A DNA stretch of 64,000 nucleotides from Spirogloea muscicola. Its lineage: Eukaryota > Streptophyta > Zygnematophyceae > Spirogloeales > Spirogloeaceae. The position numbers and the translations under genes were made by a program. The stretch lies in NCBI GenBank assembly GCA_009602725.1, contig WELB01000046.1, positions 65,716 through 129,715 of the forward strand, read 5' to 3'. Shown in pieces: positions 1 through 10,900 of the stretch. The notes beneath the pieces are model-generated. The model saw only the letters and a list, made by a program, of their open reading frames with translations. It was not told where the DNA came from and did no database searches. Position 1 is the first letter of the stretch. Each line of letters begins with the position of its first letter.

Positions 1-54
1 GGTGCTGGATTCCGCCTCAACGTCGTCCATGTCAGTAAGCTTGTCACGTTGTAG
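1..54 (+). pseudogene. Ty3/gypsy integrase C-terminal tail remnant (element K)
   Basis: The first 17 codons read through a VVHVSKL stretch and then a stop. This resembles the conserved tail just after the integrase core of gypsy elements (HNVFHVSQL in element A of this window). A plus-strand polypurine tract and LTR follow at 871 and 882, so this is read as the end of a plus-strand gypsy element whose body lies left of the window. Only a short match supports it. Confidence 0.5.
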
Positions 55-870
55 CGGTCTAATGCAAGTCGGAGTTGTGACGTTGAGCTTGTCGCACTGA
101 TCTTAAGGCCCTAGTGTGAGAGCATGCAAAGTTGCCTAGCTCCTCCACCGGCTCTTGCGCGGCGCTGTGTCCTGCCGTTGCCACAGGGAGCAGGCTGACG
201 TCAACGCAGCACGCTCTCTTGCTCAGGTGTACCGTGGACCTGTAACTCTCGCTGCAGCGGTCAATGGCACGCACGTTGCATTTGCGTGCTGGTCGCGCAA
301 TGGCTGCAGCCTCTGGCTCTGGCCAGGGGACCCGCTACCCGGATACCAGTTTCTCCGACCTGCGGCGACCCAACAGCGATGACTTAGTGCCTCGTGGCTT
401 ATAACACACTTTGTGCTTAGCGCATTCTCTTTGGACCTTGTCCACCTTTCTGGGCTGGCCATTCACAGCCCCTGCCCCCTTCTGAAAGAGCTCACTTCAT
501 TGCTTTGCCTAGCTTTTGCCACTATTCACTCTGTTCTGCTATATATCATGGACCTCGCCCAGATTGAATCGTAGCAGAAATGACTCCGGTCTTGAGCTTC
601 GTAATAAGGACTTTAAAGAAGAAGATGAAGAGGGAGCTGTGGGCGAATGAGGAACTCAACTCAGCCCCCACCTTCTCGGACCGCCTCTAAGTTGGTGGTA
701 GCAACCGATGGGACCATACTTCGGTAGACTGCTAGTACTTGTTGATGATCTTGAACAGTCGTCGACATAGACTGTCGGGCGCCTATCTTACTTCGCTTAT
801 ATCACTTTCATAACTGTGGTGCGCGAGATACGAAAGACGCAGATTTCTGGGCTAGATACAAGGACCACGG
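55..870. other. Unassigned sequence inside or beside element K
   Basis: No convincing gene. Short open frames here have no recognisable motif. It holds a small hairpin at 452-471 (GGGCTG, 8-nt loop, CAGCCC); similar hairpins recur near 52,300 and 53,000. It may be decayed 3' sequence of K or another insertion. Confidence 0.4.
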
Positions 871-881
871 CAAGGGGGAGG
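871..881 (+). promoter_or_regulatory. Polypurine tract of element K
   Basis: A purine-rich run (caagggggagg) directly precedes the TGTAAAGTCC start of the LTR at 882. In retrotransposons this tract primes plus-strand DNA synthesis and lies next to the 3' LTR, so it orients K on the plus strand. Confidence 0.6.
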
Positions 882-1350
882 TGTAAAGTCCCCGCCGTTA
901 CGTGACGCTTAACCTTGAGTTAACTCTAAGGTGTGGTATCGGTGTATCGTTATACTCCCGCGCCCCACTAACGCGCGAGTCACGCGGGCGCCGCGCAGGT
1001 GACGCGCGAGGTGACGCGTAGTGTGACGCGCCTGCTGGCGACGTGACGTGCAGGAACACCGCCTCCAGAAGAGGAGCGTATGTTGGGCTTTCTGCGAGGA
1101 GTCCTTGGCGGGTTCTCGAACCTGCCGCCGTACTCGTATGTACGGCGGCAGGTGATGCGGTGTAACACGCCTGCATCGCCGCGACGCGCCTGTTGCTCGT
1201 GTGTGCGGCATAGTGCGGCGCGGCTCTAAAAGGAAGCCGCGTGGCGTGGCTCTCACGAAGCACCTACCCTCGCGATCGTATCCCCCTTGTCGGGCCCGCC
1301 TTCTCGAAGGTGGAACTTGAGGCGAGCCTTCCAGCGTCCCCTGGGGAGGG

Positions 1351-2242
1351 TGTAACGTCCCCACCGTTACGTGACGTTTAACCGCGCGGGTGACGCGCAC
1401 GCGACTGACGCGTGCGACGCGCGGGCGAAGCGCGAGGTGACGCGCGGTGTGACGCGCCTGTCAGCAAGGTGACGCACAGGCGCGCCGCCACCAGCAGAGG
1501 CGGCGGAGTCTTGGCTTCTTCTGGAGAGAAGCTCCTCGGCATATTCTTGGATCTGGCGACACATCCAGAATGACGTGTATGTGACACGTGTGGCGCGCTC
1601 GTGACGCCGCGCCACATCCGTGATGCACTGGCGGGACCGCAAGCCGGAGGGCGCCGCTCGGCGGCGCCGCAGGCTGGCCGCCGCTGGCCGTCACTGGCCG
1701 CCACTGGCCGCCACTTCCAGAAGGAAGCCGCGTGGCCTGGCCACGTACTAGATTCCCCTTGTCGGGCCCGCCTTCTCGAAGGTGGGCCTTGAGACGAGCC
1801 TCCCAGAGACCCCTGGGGAGGGTGGCACATGAAGCACTACAAGTAGGGCTGAGAGCAGACTCGGAGGGTCTTCACACGACCCGGTCAACATCAGTGAAGC
1901 CCGCGAGAGAGAGGCGCAGCCCTGCTGCCGCCTGCTGCCGCAGCTCGCCGACGCAGCCCTGCTGCTGCCTGCTGCTGCAGCCCGTCGCCGCATCCCGTCG
2001 TCGCGGACCTTCAACGGCTCTCTGTGAGTAAGACTGTGACTGCTCCGATGAGGACAGCCGCTGGCCCGTACCTGCGAGGTGAGTCGCCGCCTGTCGGCGG
2101 CGCCTCAGAGCAAGACTTCCGCTGCGTAGTACACTACACGTGGTGCTTCGCCGTGCTGGGGGTTTGTCTCTAAACCCCAGCGACCGAATCTGATAAGGAC
2201 GTCCTAACCCCTAATTGTCTGTATAGGGCTCAGAACGTCACA
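1351..2242 (+). mobile_element. Solo LTR, F-like family, nested in K's LTR
   Basis: Starts TGTAACGTCC and ends AACGTCACA. It is flanked on both sides by gaggg (1346-1350 and 2243-2247), a perfect 5-bp target duplication. There is no internal region, so this is a solo LTR left by recombination between the two LTRs of a full element. It shares U3 palindromes, the CTG-rich tract and the GGTGAGT hairpin with the LTRs of element F. Confidence 0.88.
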
Positions 2243-2290
2243 GAGGGTCGCACATAATCACTATAAGTACGGCTGAGACCAGACTCGAGG

Positions 2291-3200
2291 TGTGACAACT
2301 CTGCATCTAATCACACAGTTAAGAGTCAGATTGTCCTGGTTTGGATTCGAGCATAGGGTGTTTTGGAGACAACCCTCATACAGGAGAACGCCAACGCACA
2401 TACCCGCACAGAGCGCAGCGGAAGTCTTACCCTGAGGCACCGCCCTAGGGCGGTGACTGTACCATAAGCTTACTGAGAGCCGGCGGGGCCCGCAACGATG
2501 AGCTGCGGCGACGGGCTGGCAGCAGACGGCAGCAGCAGAGCTGTGGCGGCGGCGGCAGCAGCAGGCAGCAGCGGAGCTGGCTAGGCAGCAGCAGGGCTGT
2601 GTCTCTCTCGGCGTTGGTCGAACTACGGAGTCTGGCCAAGGCCTACTACTTATAGCGGTTCTCCTGCCACCCCCCCCTGAGGGTGTGACGAGGGTCGCCC
2701 CCAGGGCCCTCCCCCGGAGGGGCGGGCCTGACAAGGGGACACGATGAATGCACAGGGTCAGAGGCCTGTAGCACGAGTCCAATGGAATAGCGCCAAGAGG
2801 CCGGCGCGCGAGTCCAAGAGACTGGCGCGCTGCACAGTGACTAGCGCCAAGGACGTGGCGCGCCAGGCCAAAAGCCTGGCACACAGGACCAAGGCCATGC
2901 GGCCATGTGGCCAAGCGAGCTGGCCAATCCGGCCAGCCCGCAGGGTACTGCCGGGGGAGAGCTGGCCCACCCGGCCAGCCTGCAGGGCGCTGGCCTGAGG
3001 GAGAGCGAGCCCACCCGGCCAGCCTGCAGGGCGTGGTCCCGGCATGCGCACGTGGTAAGGAGCCCGGGACCTCGAACCGTACTTAGCTACACGGAGTGCA
3101 GCAAATTTACCCGCACCGTTGGGGATCCAAACGATAGATACGATACGCGCATGTAAGCTTACCGGCACCGTTGGCACGCCCAAAGGGTGGGAACTTTACA
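2291..3200 (-). mobile_element. Solo LTR, B/D family, nested in K's LTR
   Basis: Reads TGTGACAACTCTGCATC at its left end and GGGAACTTTACA at its right end, matching the B and D LTRs in reverse orientation. Flanks are cgagg and ctggg, at best a decayed target duplication. Around 2,920-3,040 it carries about three imperfect copies of a roughly 45-bp unit rich in CCGGCCAGCC, shared with the 5,851 LTR but not with D, marking a subfamily. Confidence 0.75.
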
Positions 3201-3681
3201 CTGGGTACCCGGTCCGGTTCAGTGAGGCCCACGAGAGAGAGAGAGGCGCAGCCCTGCTGCCGCCTGCTGCCGCAGCACGTCAACGCGGCCGTGTGCTGCC
3301 TACTACCGCAGCCCGTCGCTGCAGCCCGTCGCTGCGGATCTTCACCGGCTCTCCTGTGAGTTATCTGTGGCTGCTCCCCTCGGGGACATTTGCTGGCCCG
3401 TACCCAAGAGGTGAGTCGCCGTCTGTCGGCGGCGCCTCAGGGCAAGGTATCCGCTACGTCGTATGCGTGTGGTGCTTCGCTGTGCTGGGGGTTCGTCTAT
3501 ATACCCCAACTGACCAAATGCAATAAGGACGATCTAACCCTGACTGTGCGTGTAGGGGTTGGGATCTTGCTGGGTGTGCATTATTTCATTGGACGAGCTA
3601 CGATCCTTGTTGACTTACTTTGACATTCCGATACAGCACATGCTCTGTATGCTCTGGGTTGGCAACGTGACTCCAATTTAT

Positions 3682-3850
3682 TGTAATAAATTTCCCTTAC
3701 ACACACATCAAGTGATGGGTTGTCCTTGTTGGATTCAACAATGGAGTGTTTTAGGCGCCAACCCACTTTACACGGTGAAGCACTCACGCACCAGCGGAGT
3801 AGAAGACAGGGCCTGTGGCGCCGAGCGCCCTCCACCATGCTCACCACTGC
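3682..3850 (-). repeat. Decayed LTR fragment, element A family
   Basis: From TGTAATAAATTTCCC the sequence follows the start of the A-family LTR: the CCTTGTTGGATTC stretch, a gcgccaacccactttac segment, then GAAGACAGGGCCTGTGGCGCC. The match fades near 3,850 and no target duplication is visible. Confidence 0.55.
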
Positions 3851-5007
3851 CTACAAGAAGCGAGCTCCTCCACAGAAAGTGGCTCTCCCGCAGGGAGCCA
3901 AAGGCTGTGAACAGCCAGTTCGGAAATAATTGACAACGACCGAAGTGAGAGGACGCTTCCAGGAGAGGGCGGTGGCTGGGAGAGGCCACCCCGAAACATC
4001 AGGCTTGACAAGGCTCGAAGGGGCCGCAGTCCTCGCCTTTTCACAGCCTCGCCCCCCTTTAGAGGAAGGTCCGAAGGGGCCGAAAAGCGCTATTTTACTA
4101 AAAGAGCCAGCTCCCATTTTCATAATTATGGTCCAGCCAACGGCACGGCTTACCTTGCTGCCAGTACCGACGAAAAGGGTTCTTCTTTACCTCCTTGAGC
4201 ACCCGCTGTGGGCCGGTAGGTCCTGTGAACTCCCCCACGGCGATGATTAAGCGTCCATTTGCAAAAATTTTGGAGAAAATGTTCGTGCCCATTGCTCATG
4301 CTTTTCTTGCGCAGGCCAATCACAGCCAACGGCCTGTACTGGTAGAGTCTATCTTATGGCTTGGTCCTTCGGGCTGCTGGCCTCTCACAGCATTGCCCTA
4401 CGACTCTTCCCCACAGTAGCATCACTGCGAGCCGTATCTCGGACCGTCGCTCGCAGGTGTGGTGGATACTGAGCCCGACCCGTCCCGCTTAAAGGCACCC
4501 GTTTTGCCTACCACTGTCGCGTCACAACTCGTGAGCACGTCGACCAATGTCTGTCCCCCTGAGATAACTTACGAATGAGAATTGCAAGCCAAGGACAGCT
4601 GTATAAATTTGTCAAAAGGCAAATTCAGGGCCAAGGCACTCAGTGGTCCAAAGAAGCAAGCATCCAAGCAAATAGGAGCGCCACATCTCCACTGGGCACA
4701 GGGGTGAAGCACAGCCTGCTTCTGCCCCCAGCCCACTACAAGACCCGACCATAAGATCGAATCAACATTTGGCGCAGCCCTGCCTCCGCCAGAGCGTCCG
4801 GCTACTTGCCAGAAACTCCTCACAGATAGCCACAGGCGGTTGCCACCTCCGCCGCTGGAGCCACCCCAAAAGTGTATTTAAACGAATCTGTTGGGTATCC
4901 TGACGTTTACTGGATACACATTCTCAAGATCCCCGCTTATCTTTGCACTCTGATGGCCTATTACGCATGCATGTCACCCTCCGACTTGCCGCTGCACGCC
5001 CATTTCA
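3851..5007. other. Unassigned repetitive-looking region
   Basis: I see no protein domain on either strand. Short inverted motifs such as GGCTGTGAACAGCC (3903-3916) recur, like those at 450 and in 52.2-53.0 kb, which suggests an unrecognised element family at both ends of the pile-up. Confidence 0.35.
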
Positions 5008-5714
5008 AGTAACGTTCCCAGGTTTGTGAGCGCCTAACAGTGTTGTTAACGCTTACCTGGTGTTCATTTGGCCGTTTGTGCCGGACGGCACGAACCGCCC
5101 TGACACTCGTGCCGTTGTCGTTCCGTCCAGGTTCGTCCGGGTGGCCTCGCATGCTCCCGTCATGCTCGGCCCAGACATGCTCGGCGGCATGCGTGGGCCC
5201 GGACGCCCCCGGCGGCATGGCCGCCCGCGGCCATGCTTGGCGGCATGCCCGCCGCAGCCATGCTCGGCGCCATGGCGCCTGCTGGAGACAGCTCATGGTT
5301 CCCTCGTTAGGCACGCTGCTCGTGGGCGAGCCTTGGGGCGACCCCCATACACCCTGGAGGGCGGGTGGCACGGAGAAGCACTGACTATTGCACGAGCCGA
5401 GAGAGACCTTGGGGGCTGGGGACTCAGTGAAGCTCGGAGAGGCGCAGCCTTGCGGCTGCCTGCTGCTGTAGACCGCTGCCCCGCGCGGCTCGTTGCCGGC
5501 TCTGCTGTGGAGACCTTGGCGGCGTCCTGCGGGAGGTAAGGCTACAGCGTGTGCCCGTGGGTGGAGCCGCTATTTAGCGGCATCACCACAGGGCAAGTCT
5601 TCCGCTGTGCCGGAGTGCTTCCACGTGGCGGGTGGTTGTCCCTAAACTCCCAAGCACTCAATCCAATAAGGACACATTCGGCCCTAACCTGCCTGTTTAG
5701 GTCCGAACGTGACA
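5008..5714 (+). mobile_element. Solo LTR, family H
   Basis: A 707-bp LTR flanked by a perfect 5-bp target duplication tttca (5003-5007 and 5715-5719). The left terminus has mutated from TGTAACG to AGTAACG; the right ends GAACGTGACA. The same family appears reversed at 42,996-43,647. It contains the CTG-rich tract and a CCGCTGTGCC box but little else in common with the F or D LTRs. Confidence 0.85.
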
Positions 5715-5850
5715 TTTCAAGTCGCAACTTCGTAGCCATCACGTTCGTACATCACATTTGTGCCGTTCTTTGAAGGTTGCGCGCCATGATTCGGATTGCA
5801 CGGTCGTCAATGTCGCGTGTCATCGTTAGACCGACTGGTGAGATGGGTAG

Positions 5851-6701
5851 TGTTACGTTCCCTCCGTTTGAAAGTGACAACAGTGCTGATAATTTGACAT
5901 GATCGTATCGTATCTACTGTATGGAAGTCCCAAACGGTACCGGTAGCTTTGCTCCACTGTATGTAGCTAAGTACGATTCGAGGTCCCGGGCTCCGTACCA
6001 CGTGCGCACGCCTTGGGCCCACGCCCTGTGGGCTGGCCGGGTGGGCCAGCTCTCCCAACAGCCCACGCCCTGCGGGCTGGCCGGATGGGCCAGCTCGCCT
6101 GGACTCATTGCGTCATGGCCTCAGTCCCTTGGCGCCGTGAGCCAGGCTCTTGGCCTGGTGCACCACTCTCTTGGCGCCAGTCCTCGGCGATGTGCGCCAG
6201 TGTCTCTTAGATTCGTCGTATCCCCTCGTCAGGCCCGCCCCTCCGGGGGAGGACCTTGGGGGCGACCCTCGTCACACCGTCAGGGGAGGGGTGGCAGGTG
6301 GAACGCTTTTCAGTAGTAGGCCGAGGCCAGACTCGGGAGGTGGACTTCTGACGCCAAGAGAGGCACAGCCCTGCTGCTGCCTGCTGCCGCAGCCGCCGCC
6401 ACAGCTCTGCTGCTGCCGCCTGCTGCCCAGCCCGTCACGGCAGCTCATCGCTGCTAACCTCGCCGGCTCTCTGTAAGTACCATGGCTGCGCACTGGCGGG
6501 GACAGCTGCTGACCCTCGGTCGAGTCGCCGCCTTCCGGCGGTGCCTCAGGGTAAGACTTCCGCTGCGCTAGTGCGCGTGTGTGTGCGCTGTGTGCGCTGG
6601 CGTTCCACTCTGTAAGGGGGTTGTCTCCAAAACACCCTATGTCCGAAAGCCAAACAGGACGTTCTGACCCTAACTGTGTGATTAGGGACAGGGAAGTTAC
6701 A
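5851..6701 (+). repeat. 5' LTR of element B
   Basis: Begins TGTTACGTTCCC and ends GGGAAGTTACA, directly before the PBS, so it is the 5' LTR of a plus-strand element. It carries a U3 cassette of GGCCGGGTGGGCCAGC repeats like the 2,291 LTR, whereas the D copies carry a different cassette. The GGTGCCTCAGGGTAAG and CCGCTGCG boxes are present near 6,540-6,575. Confidence 0.82.
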
Positions 6702-6713
6702 TTAATATCAGAG
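6702..6713 (+). promoter_or_regulatory. Degraded primer-binding site of B
   Basis: ttaatatcagag is a mutated form of TTGGTATCAGAG, the initiator tRNA-Met PBS seen reversed in A, D, E, F and G. It abuts the LTR end, and the following AAGTTCTTGCATC is also shared. Confidence 0.7.
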
Positions 6714-7261
6714 AAGTTCTTGCATCTAGCCAGTCAAGTAAAAGGTCATGTTTTACTGCTGACAGTGCAAGGATCTCTCTGTATGCTGGACTAAAATTTC
6801 TCTGTAAGGGTGTAAAAATTTCCAGTGTGTACGTGGAGCCGTCATCAGCGAAGCGGCAAGTGTGCTGCCCTCTCGCCTTCGACATGCACGCACCGGGTCT
6901 TCAAGATGCTGAGTGGCTCTTCTCTCCGGCGGCGATCGTCATTGCCTGGTCAGTACTTCGCCTGCGTAACCACCTGTGCCCGGTGTGTAGCTGGCCTATG
7001 CAGCACGGCATAGCACCCGGTGCCGCAAGTGGGCGGCAATCTGACTGTCGGCCAGGCGCTGGTCTGTACTCTCGCCTGGTGTCCTCCCTCAGTCTGCTTT
7101 TACAGCTCTGTTGTTTGGGGGTATGATCTGGCAGGCTACCACGCTTTGCTTTGCTTGCCCAGTGCACGGGCCTTGCTCATCAACACTGTGGTAGCATTGT
7201 CTCAGCAGATATGTCTTATACCTGCCACTGACTTGATCCCTAAATGTGTTGGTGTAAAGGC
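6714..7261 (+). other. Conserved untranslated leader of B
   Basis: About 550 nt between PBS and gag start, without a long frame. It is strongly conserved with the leaders of D, E, F and G, including GCCTGCGTAACCACCTG near 6,960 and TGACTTGATCCCT near 7,230. Conservation of untranslated sequence suggests packaging, dimerisation or translation signals; that role is inference. Confidence 0.55.
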
Positions 7262-7301
7262 GTGGAGTCGGCTGACTTAAGCGCGCCACCTAGTCCCCCT
7301 C
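7262..7301 (+). pseudogene. gag start of element B, split by element A
   Basis: The frame reads ESADLSAPPSPP and matches the MESADSSAP start in D and MESADTSAQ in F. The initiator is GTG where the others have ATG. A is inserted 40 nt in, and the frame resumes at 14,158 to end at a stop near 14,200. Non-functional. Confidence 0.6.
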
Positions 7302-7844
7302 TGTAGTGAATCTCGCCCTGAACACGCAGTCAGAGGGAGAGAGTCCTTATTGTATTCGAGCATAGGGGGGGGGTTAGGGGCCGACCCACTACACGAGGAA
7401 GCACTAGCGCATAGCGCAGCGGAAGACAGGCCCTGTGGCGCCGCCTTGACGACGACTCCACCTCCTGGGCGCAGGCCGGCGCAACAGGCCCCGCAGCGCA
7501 GTGCGGCGGCGGCTGCGGAGGCGAGCAGCGGCAAGGCTGCTCCGAGGCTTCCCGGGCTCGAACTGATTGATGAGCCTCTGCCCCTGAGGCTCCTTGGTGC
7601 TTCCCCGTGCGACCCCCCCTCCAGGGGTGTGAGCAGGTTCGCCCCAAGGCCCGCCTTGCGGCAGGCCCAAAGATCCTCCCTTGGCCAGGCGGATCCTTGA
7701 GGGGTATTTACGGACGGGCGGGGCCCGCACCCGGGCGAGCCACCGGCCAGCCAGCCTGGCAGCTGGCAGGGCACCTGGCCCAAATAGTCGGTCATGTAAT
7801 GCCAACAGAGCCATGTGGCTTAACCAGACGGCTGATTCATTACA
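7302..7844 (-). repeat. 3' LTR of element A
   Basis: 543 bp, TGTAGTGAATCTCGCC at the left and GATTCATTACA at the right, paired with 13621-14157. Differences between the copies are scattered substitutions plus a longer G run near 7,367, so the insertion is not brand new. Confidence 0.92.
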
Positions 7845-7858
7845 TACCTCCCCACTTT
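7845..7858 (-). promoter_or_regulatory. Polypurine tract of element A
   Basis: tacctccccacttt on the plus strand is AAAGTGGGGAGGTA on the element strand, directly against the 3' LTR. The same tract is found at D, E and F and in weaker form at the H block. Confidence 0.85.
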
Positions 7859-7929
7859 GGTGTTCACGTCCTCGGGAACCTCGAGAGAACAACCGACAGA
7901 TTCTACACCCGACGTTTGCTGCCTCGACC

Positions 7930-10900
7930 AAGCCTAGGAGCATTACCAACCTTGGCCAGGTATTCCCTGAGAGCATCCGGACAATGGCCAAATTGGCCGC
8001 AGGCTCCCACGTGTTGTGCTCAGGCCCATACCCGAGCCACTTCACCAGATACTCACGGGTCTTACGCCCTCGAGGCTTGTCCCTATGAGACAAGATGTCT
8101 TCCGCCTCAAACTCAAGAGCATCCTCGATCAGTAGTGGAGGTGGGGGCGGTTGGACACGACCATCCGAAAGGAAGGCCCTCAGCTGAGACACATGGAAGA
8201 CGTTATGTACCTTCCAATGCACTGGTGTCTTGAGCTCGTAGGACACCTTGCCCACTAGGCGTACTACTTGCAAATGGTGTCTTGAGCTCGTAGGATACCT
8301 TGCCCACAAGGCGTACTACTGCAAATGGTCCAACCCACTTGGGTAGCAACTTGCGCGTACCCACAGCCCGCAAGGATAAGTGGTTTGTGCTAAGTAGCAC
8401 TTGTGCACCAACATCGAAAGAGACGTCCTTCCGATGTTTGTCAGCATAAGCCTTCTGGCGACTCTGAGCAATTTCCAAGAATTGCCGAGCTCGTCTCTGA
8501 GCCTCCAAGAGAGTCCCAGTAAAGGCTACCGCGGCGGGAACCCGTTCCGGCCTCCCCACCTGAAGTGGAGCTCGGGGATGCTGACCATAGTTGAGGAAGA
8601 ATGGAGTCTCCTTTGTGGACGCATGATAGGCATTGTTCACAGCATATTCAGCTGGAGCCACAACTCATCCCAGTCAGTCTGGCTGGGGTTGACGAAGTGC
8701 CTCAACATGTCCTCGAGAACTCGATTCATTCGCTCAGTTTGACCATCAGTTTGTGGGTGAAAGGCTGTGGACATGGCTTGTTTCGTGCCAAAGATCTTGC
8801 AAACTTCTGTCCAGAAGTGACCCGTAAAGCGAGGATCGCGGTCCGAGACCTTCCTCGCAGGCACGCCATGCAATTTCCACACCTTATCCACAAAGATGCC
8901 AGCGAAATCCTTCGTAGGAACCCGCGTAGTTGTGGGAGCAAAATGCACCATTTACTCAAGCGATCCACAAAGACGACAATGGCATCATAGCCATTTCGCG
9001 TCTTAGGCAATTGTGTGATGAAATCCACACTTACATCAGACCAATTCCGCTCCGCAATCTGCAAGGGCTGAAGTAAACCGGCAGGTTTGCCAGGGATTGC
9101 CTTACTACGCTGGCAGGTGGCACAACTGACCACAAAAGCGCGCACCTGGGCTGAAAAGCCCGGCCACCAAAAGAGGCGTCGCACAGCCTTTTGGGTTTTG
9201 CCCACGCCCAGATAGATGACCACTGTAAGGCGGATCATGCAGCTCCGGCATTATGTCAGTGCGCAAGGCATTGCAGTTCGAGACCACAATAGCGTCACCT
9301 TGCCACCAAAAGCCTGTGTCATCGGTGAGGGTACTCACGTTGGCGGCCTCAGCAAACCACGGGTCGGTGCCATACCCTTGACGGATACGGACATAGAGCT
9401 CAGAGAGGTCTGCCATGGGTAGCTCAGAAGCTTGACGAGTCGGACGCAATCCAGCAGCCCGCACTCCAGAAGCATTCAAGGTGGCCAACGCAGCAGCGCC
9501 GCTAATGTTGCGACTCACAGGGTCCGCGGCATTAAGACGGCCAGGGCGATAAACCCATTGGAAGTCAAATTGTACAATGCACTCCGACCATCGAGCTTGA
9601 AGCCGAGTCAAATGCTGCTGTGTGTGGAAATATGTCAACGGGCAATGATCCGTGACAACCGTAAATGCCACACCTTCCAGGTAGCAACGCCAGACACGTA
9701 AGGCGTGCACCACAGCCAGCAATTCCTGCTCGTCCGTAATGTAATTGCACTCTGCAGGTATGAGCAGGCGACTCTCAAACGCTAACGGGTGACCCTCTTG
9801 CAAGAGCACGGCACCAATGCCGGTCAAAGAGGCATCGCAGACAAGCTCATATGGCACGCCTTCCCGAGGAAAGGCCAGCACAGGCGGAGACGTCAGCGCG
9901 TGCTGAAGTCCCTCAAATGCACTCTGGCATTCGGACGACCAGTCCCAAGGTACGTCCTTACGAGTCAACTTCGTAAGAGGAAGTGCCAAGTTCCCATAGC
10001 CTTGTAGGAACTTTCGAAAGTAGTTTGCAAAGCCCAAAAAGGAGCGCAATGCAGGGACCGTCTTTGGCACAGGCCAATCCCGTACGACTGAAGTCTTATT
10101 GGGATCAACACGTATTCCGTCCTTGCCTACGACATGCCCGAGGTATGTCAATTCTGGCTGGTTAAATGCGCACTTGGACCGCTTTGCGTACAAGTGATTG
10201 TCACGCAGCAGCTGCAGCACTTGGCGCAGGTGCTTCGCGTGATCCGCAGGTGTTTTGCTGAACACGAGGATATCGTCCAGATATACGAGCACAAAATAAT
10301 AGAGCAAGGGCCAAAGACCCTCGACATCACCGCCTGGAAAGTCGCCGGTGCATTGGTTAGACCAAAGCTCAGCACTTTGAACTGAAAATGTCCAAGCGGC
10401 GTCCGAAACGCTGACTTCGGAACATCTGCAGGCGTGATTCGAATTTGATGATACCCACTTGCCAGGTCCAGGGAGCTAAACACCGTAGCCCCTGCGAGCC
10501 AATCGAACAGATCATTTATTCGAGGCAAAGGATATCGATTCTTGATGGTAAGCTTGTTCAAAGCCCGATAATCGATGCACATCTGTAGAGTGCGATCCTT
10601 CTTTTTGACAAAGAGAATGGGTACTCCGCATGGCGACTGAGAGGGCTCAATGTAGCCCTTCGCCAGCAGGTCCTCGACCTGGGATTGCATCTCTCGAGAT
10701 TTGAGAGGGCTAAGCCGGTACATGGGACGGTAAGGCGGGTGAGCGCCTGGCTCCAATGGGATTGTGTGAGCCACACCTCTTTGAGGAGGGAGACCGTCCG
10801 GAAGAGAGTCGGGAAACACGTCCGCAAACTCATCCAGCAGCTTATCAAGAATTCCGCCATGTGAATCCGCAGCATTCACACACAAGTCAGGCTTGGACTC

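Larger units (their letters stand above)
882..3580 (+). repeat. LTR (F-like family), 3' LTR of K, interrupted twice
   Basis: The F-like LTR starts TGTAAAGTCCCC. It runs 882-1350, resumes at 2243-2290 and again from 3201, ending near 3,550-3,580 (exact end unclear). The missing stretches are two other LTRs. The last segment carries the CTG-rich tract, the GGTGAGT-plus-hairpin module and the CCGCTACG box seen in other LTRs here. It is clearly older than its inserts. Confidence 0.7.

Noticed and set aside
909-1400. 163-residue minus-strand frame and other long Arg/Ala/Pro-rich frames in LTRs
   Set aside because: Such frames arise because GC-rich LTR U3 regions have few stops. They have no motif and differ between LTR copies.
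5162-5290. GGCATG-rich inverted repeats as a separate element
   Set aside because: They lie inside the H LTR and occur again in its reversed copy near 43,380-43,450, so they are part of that LTR's U3.
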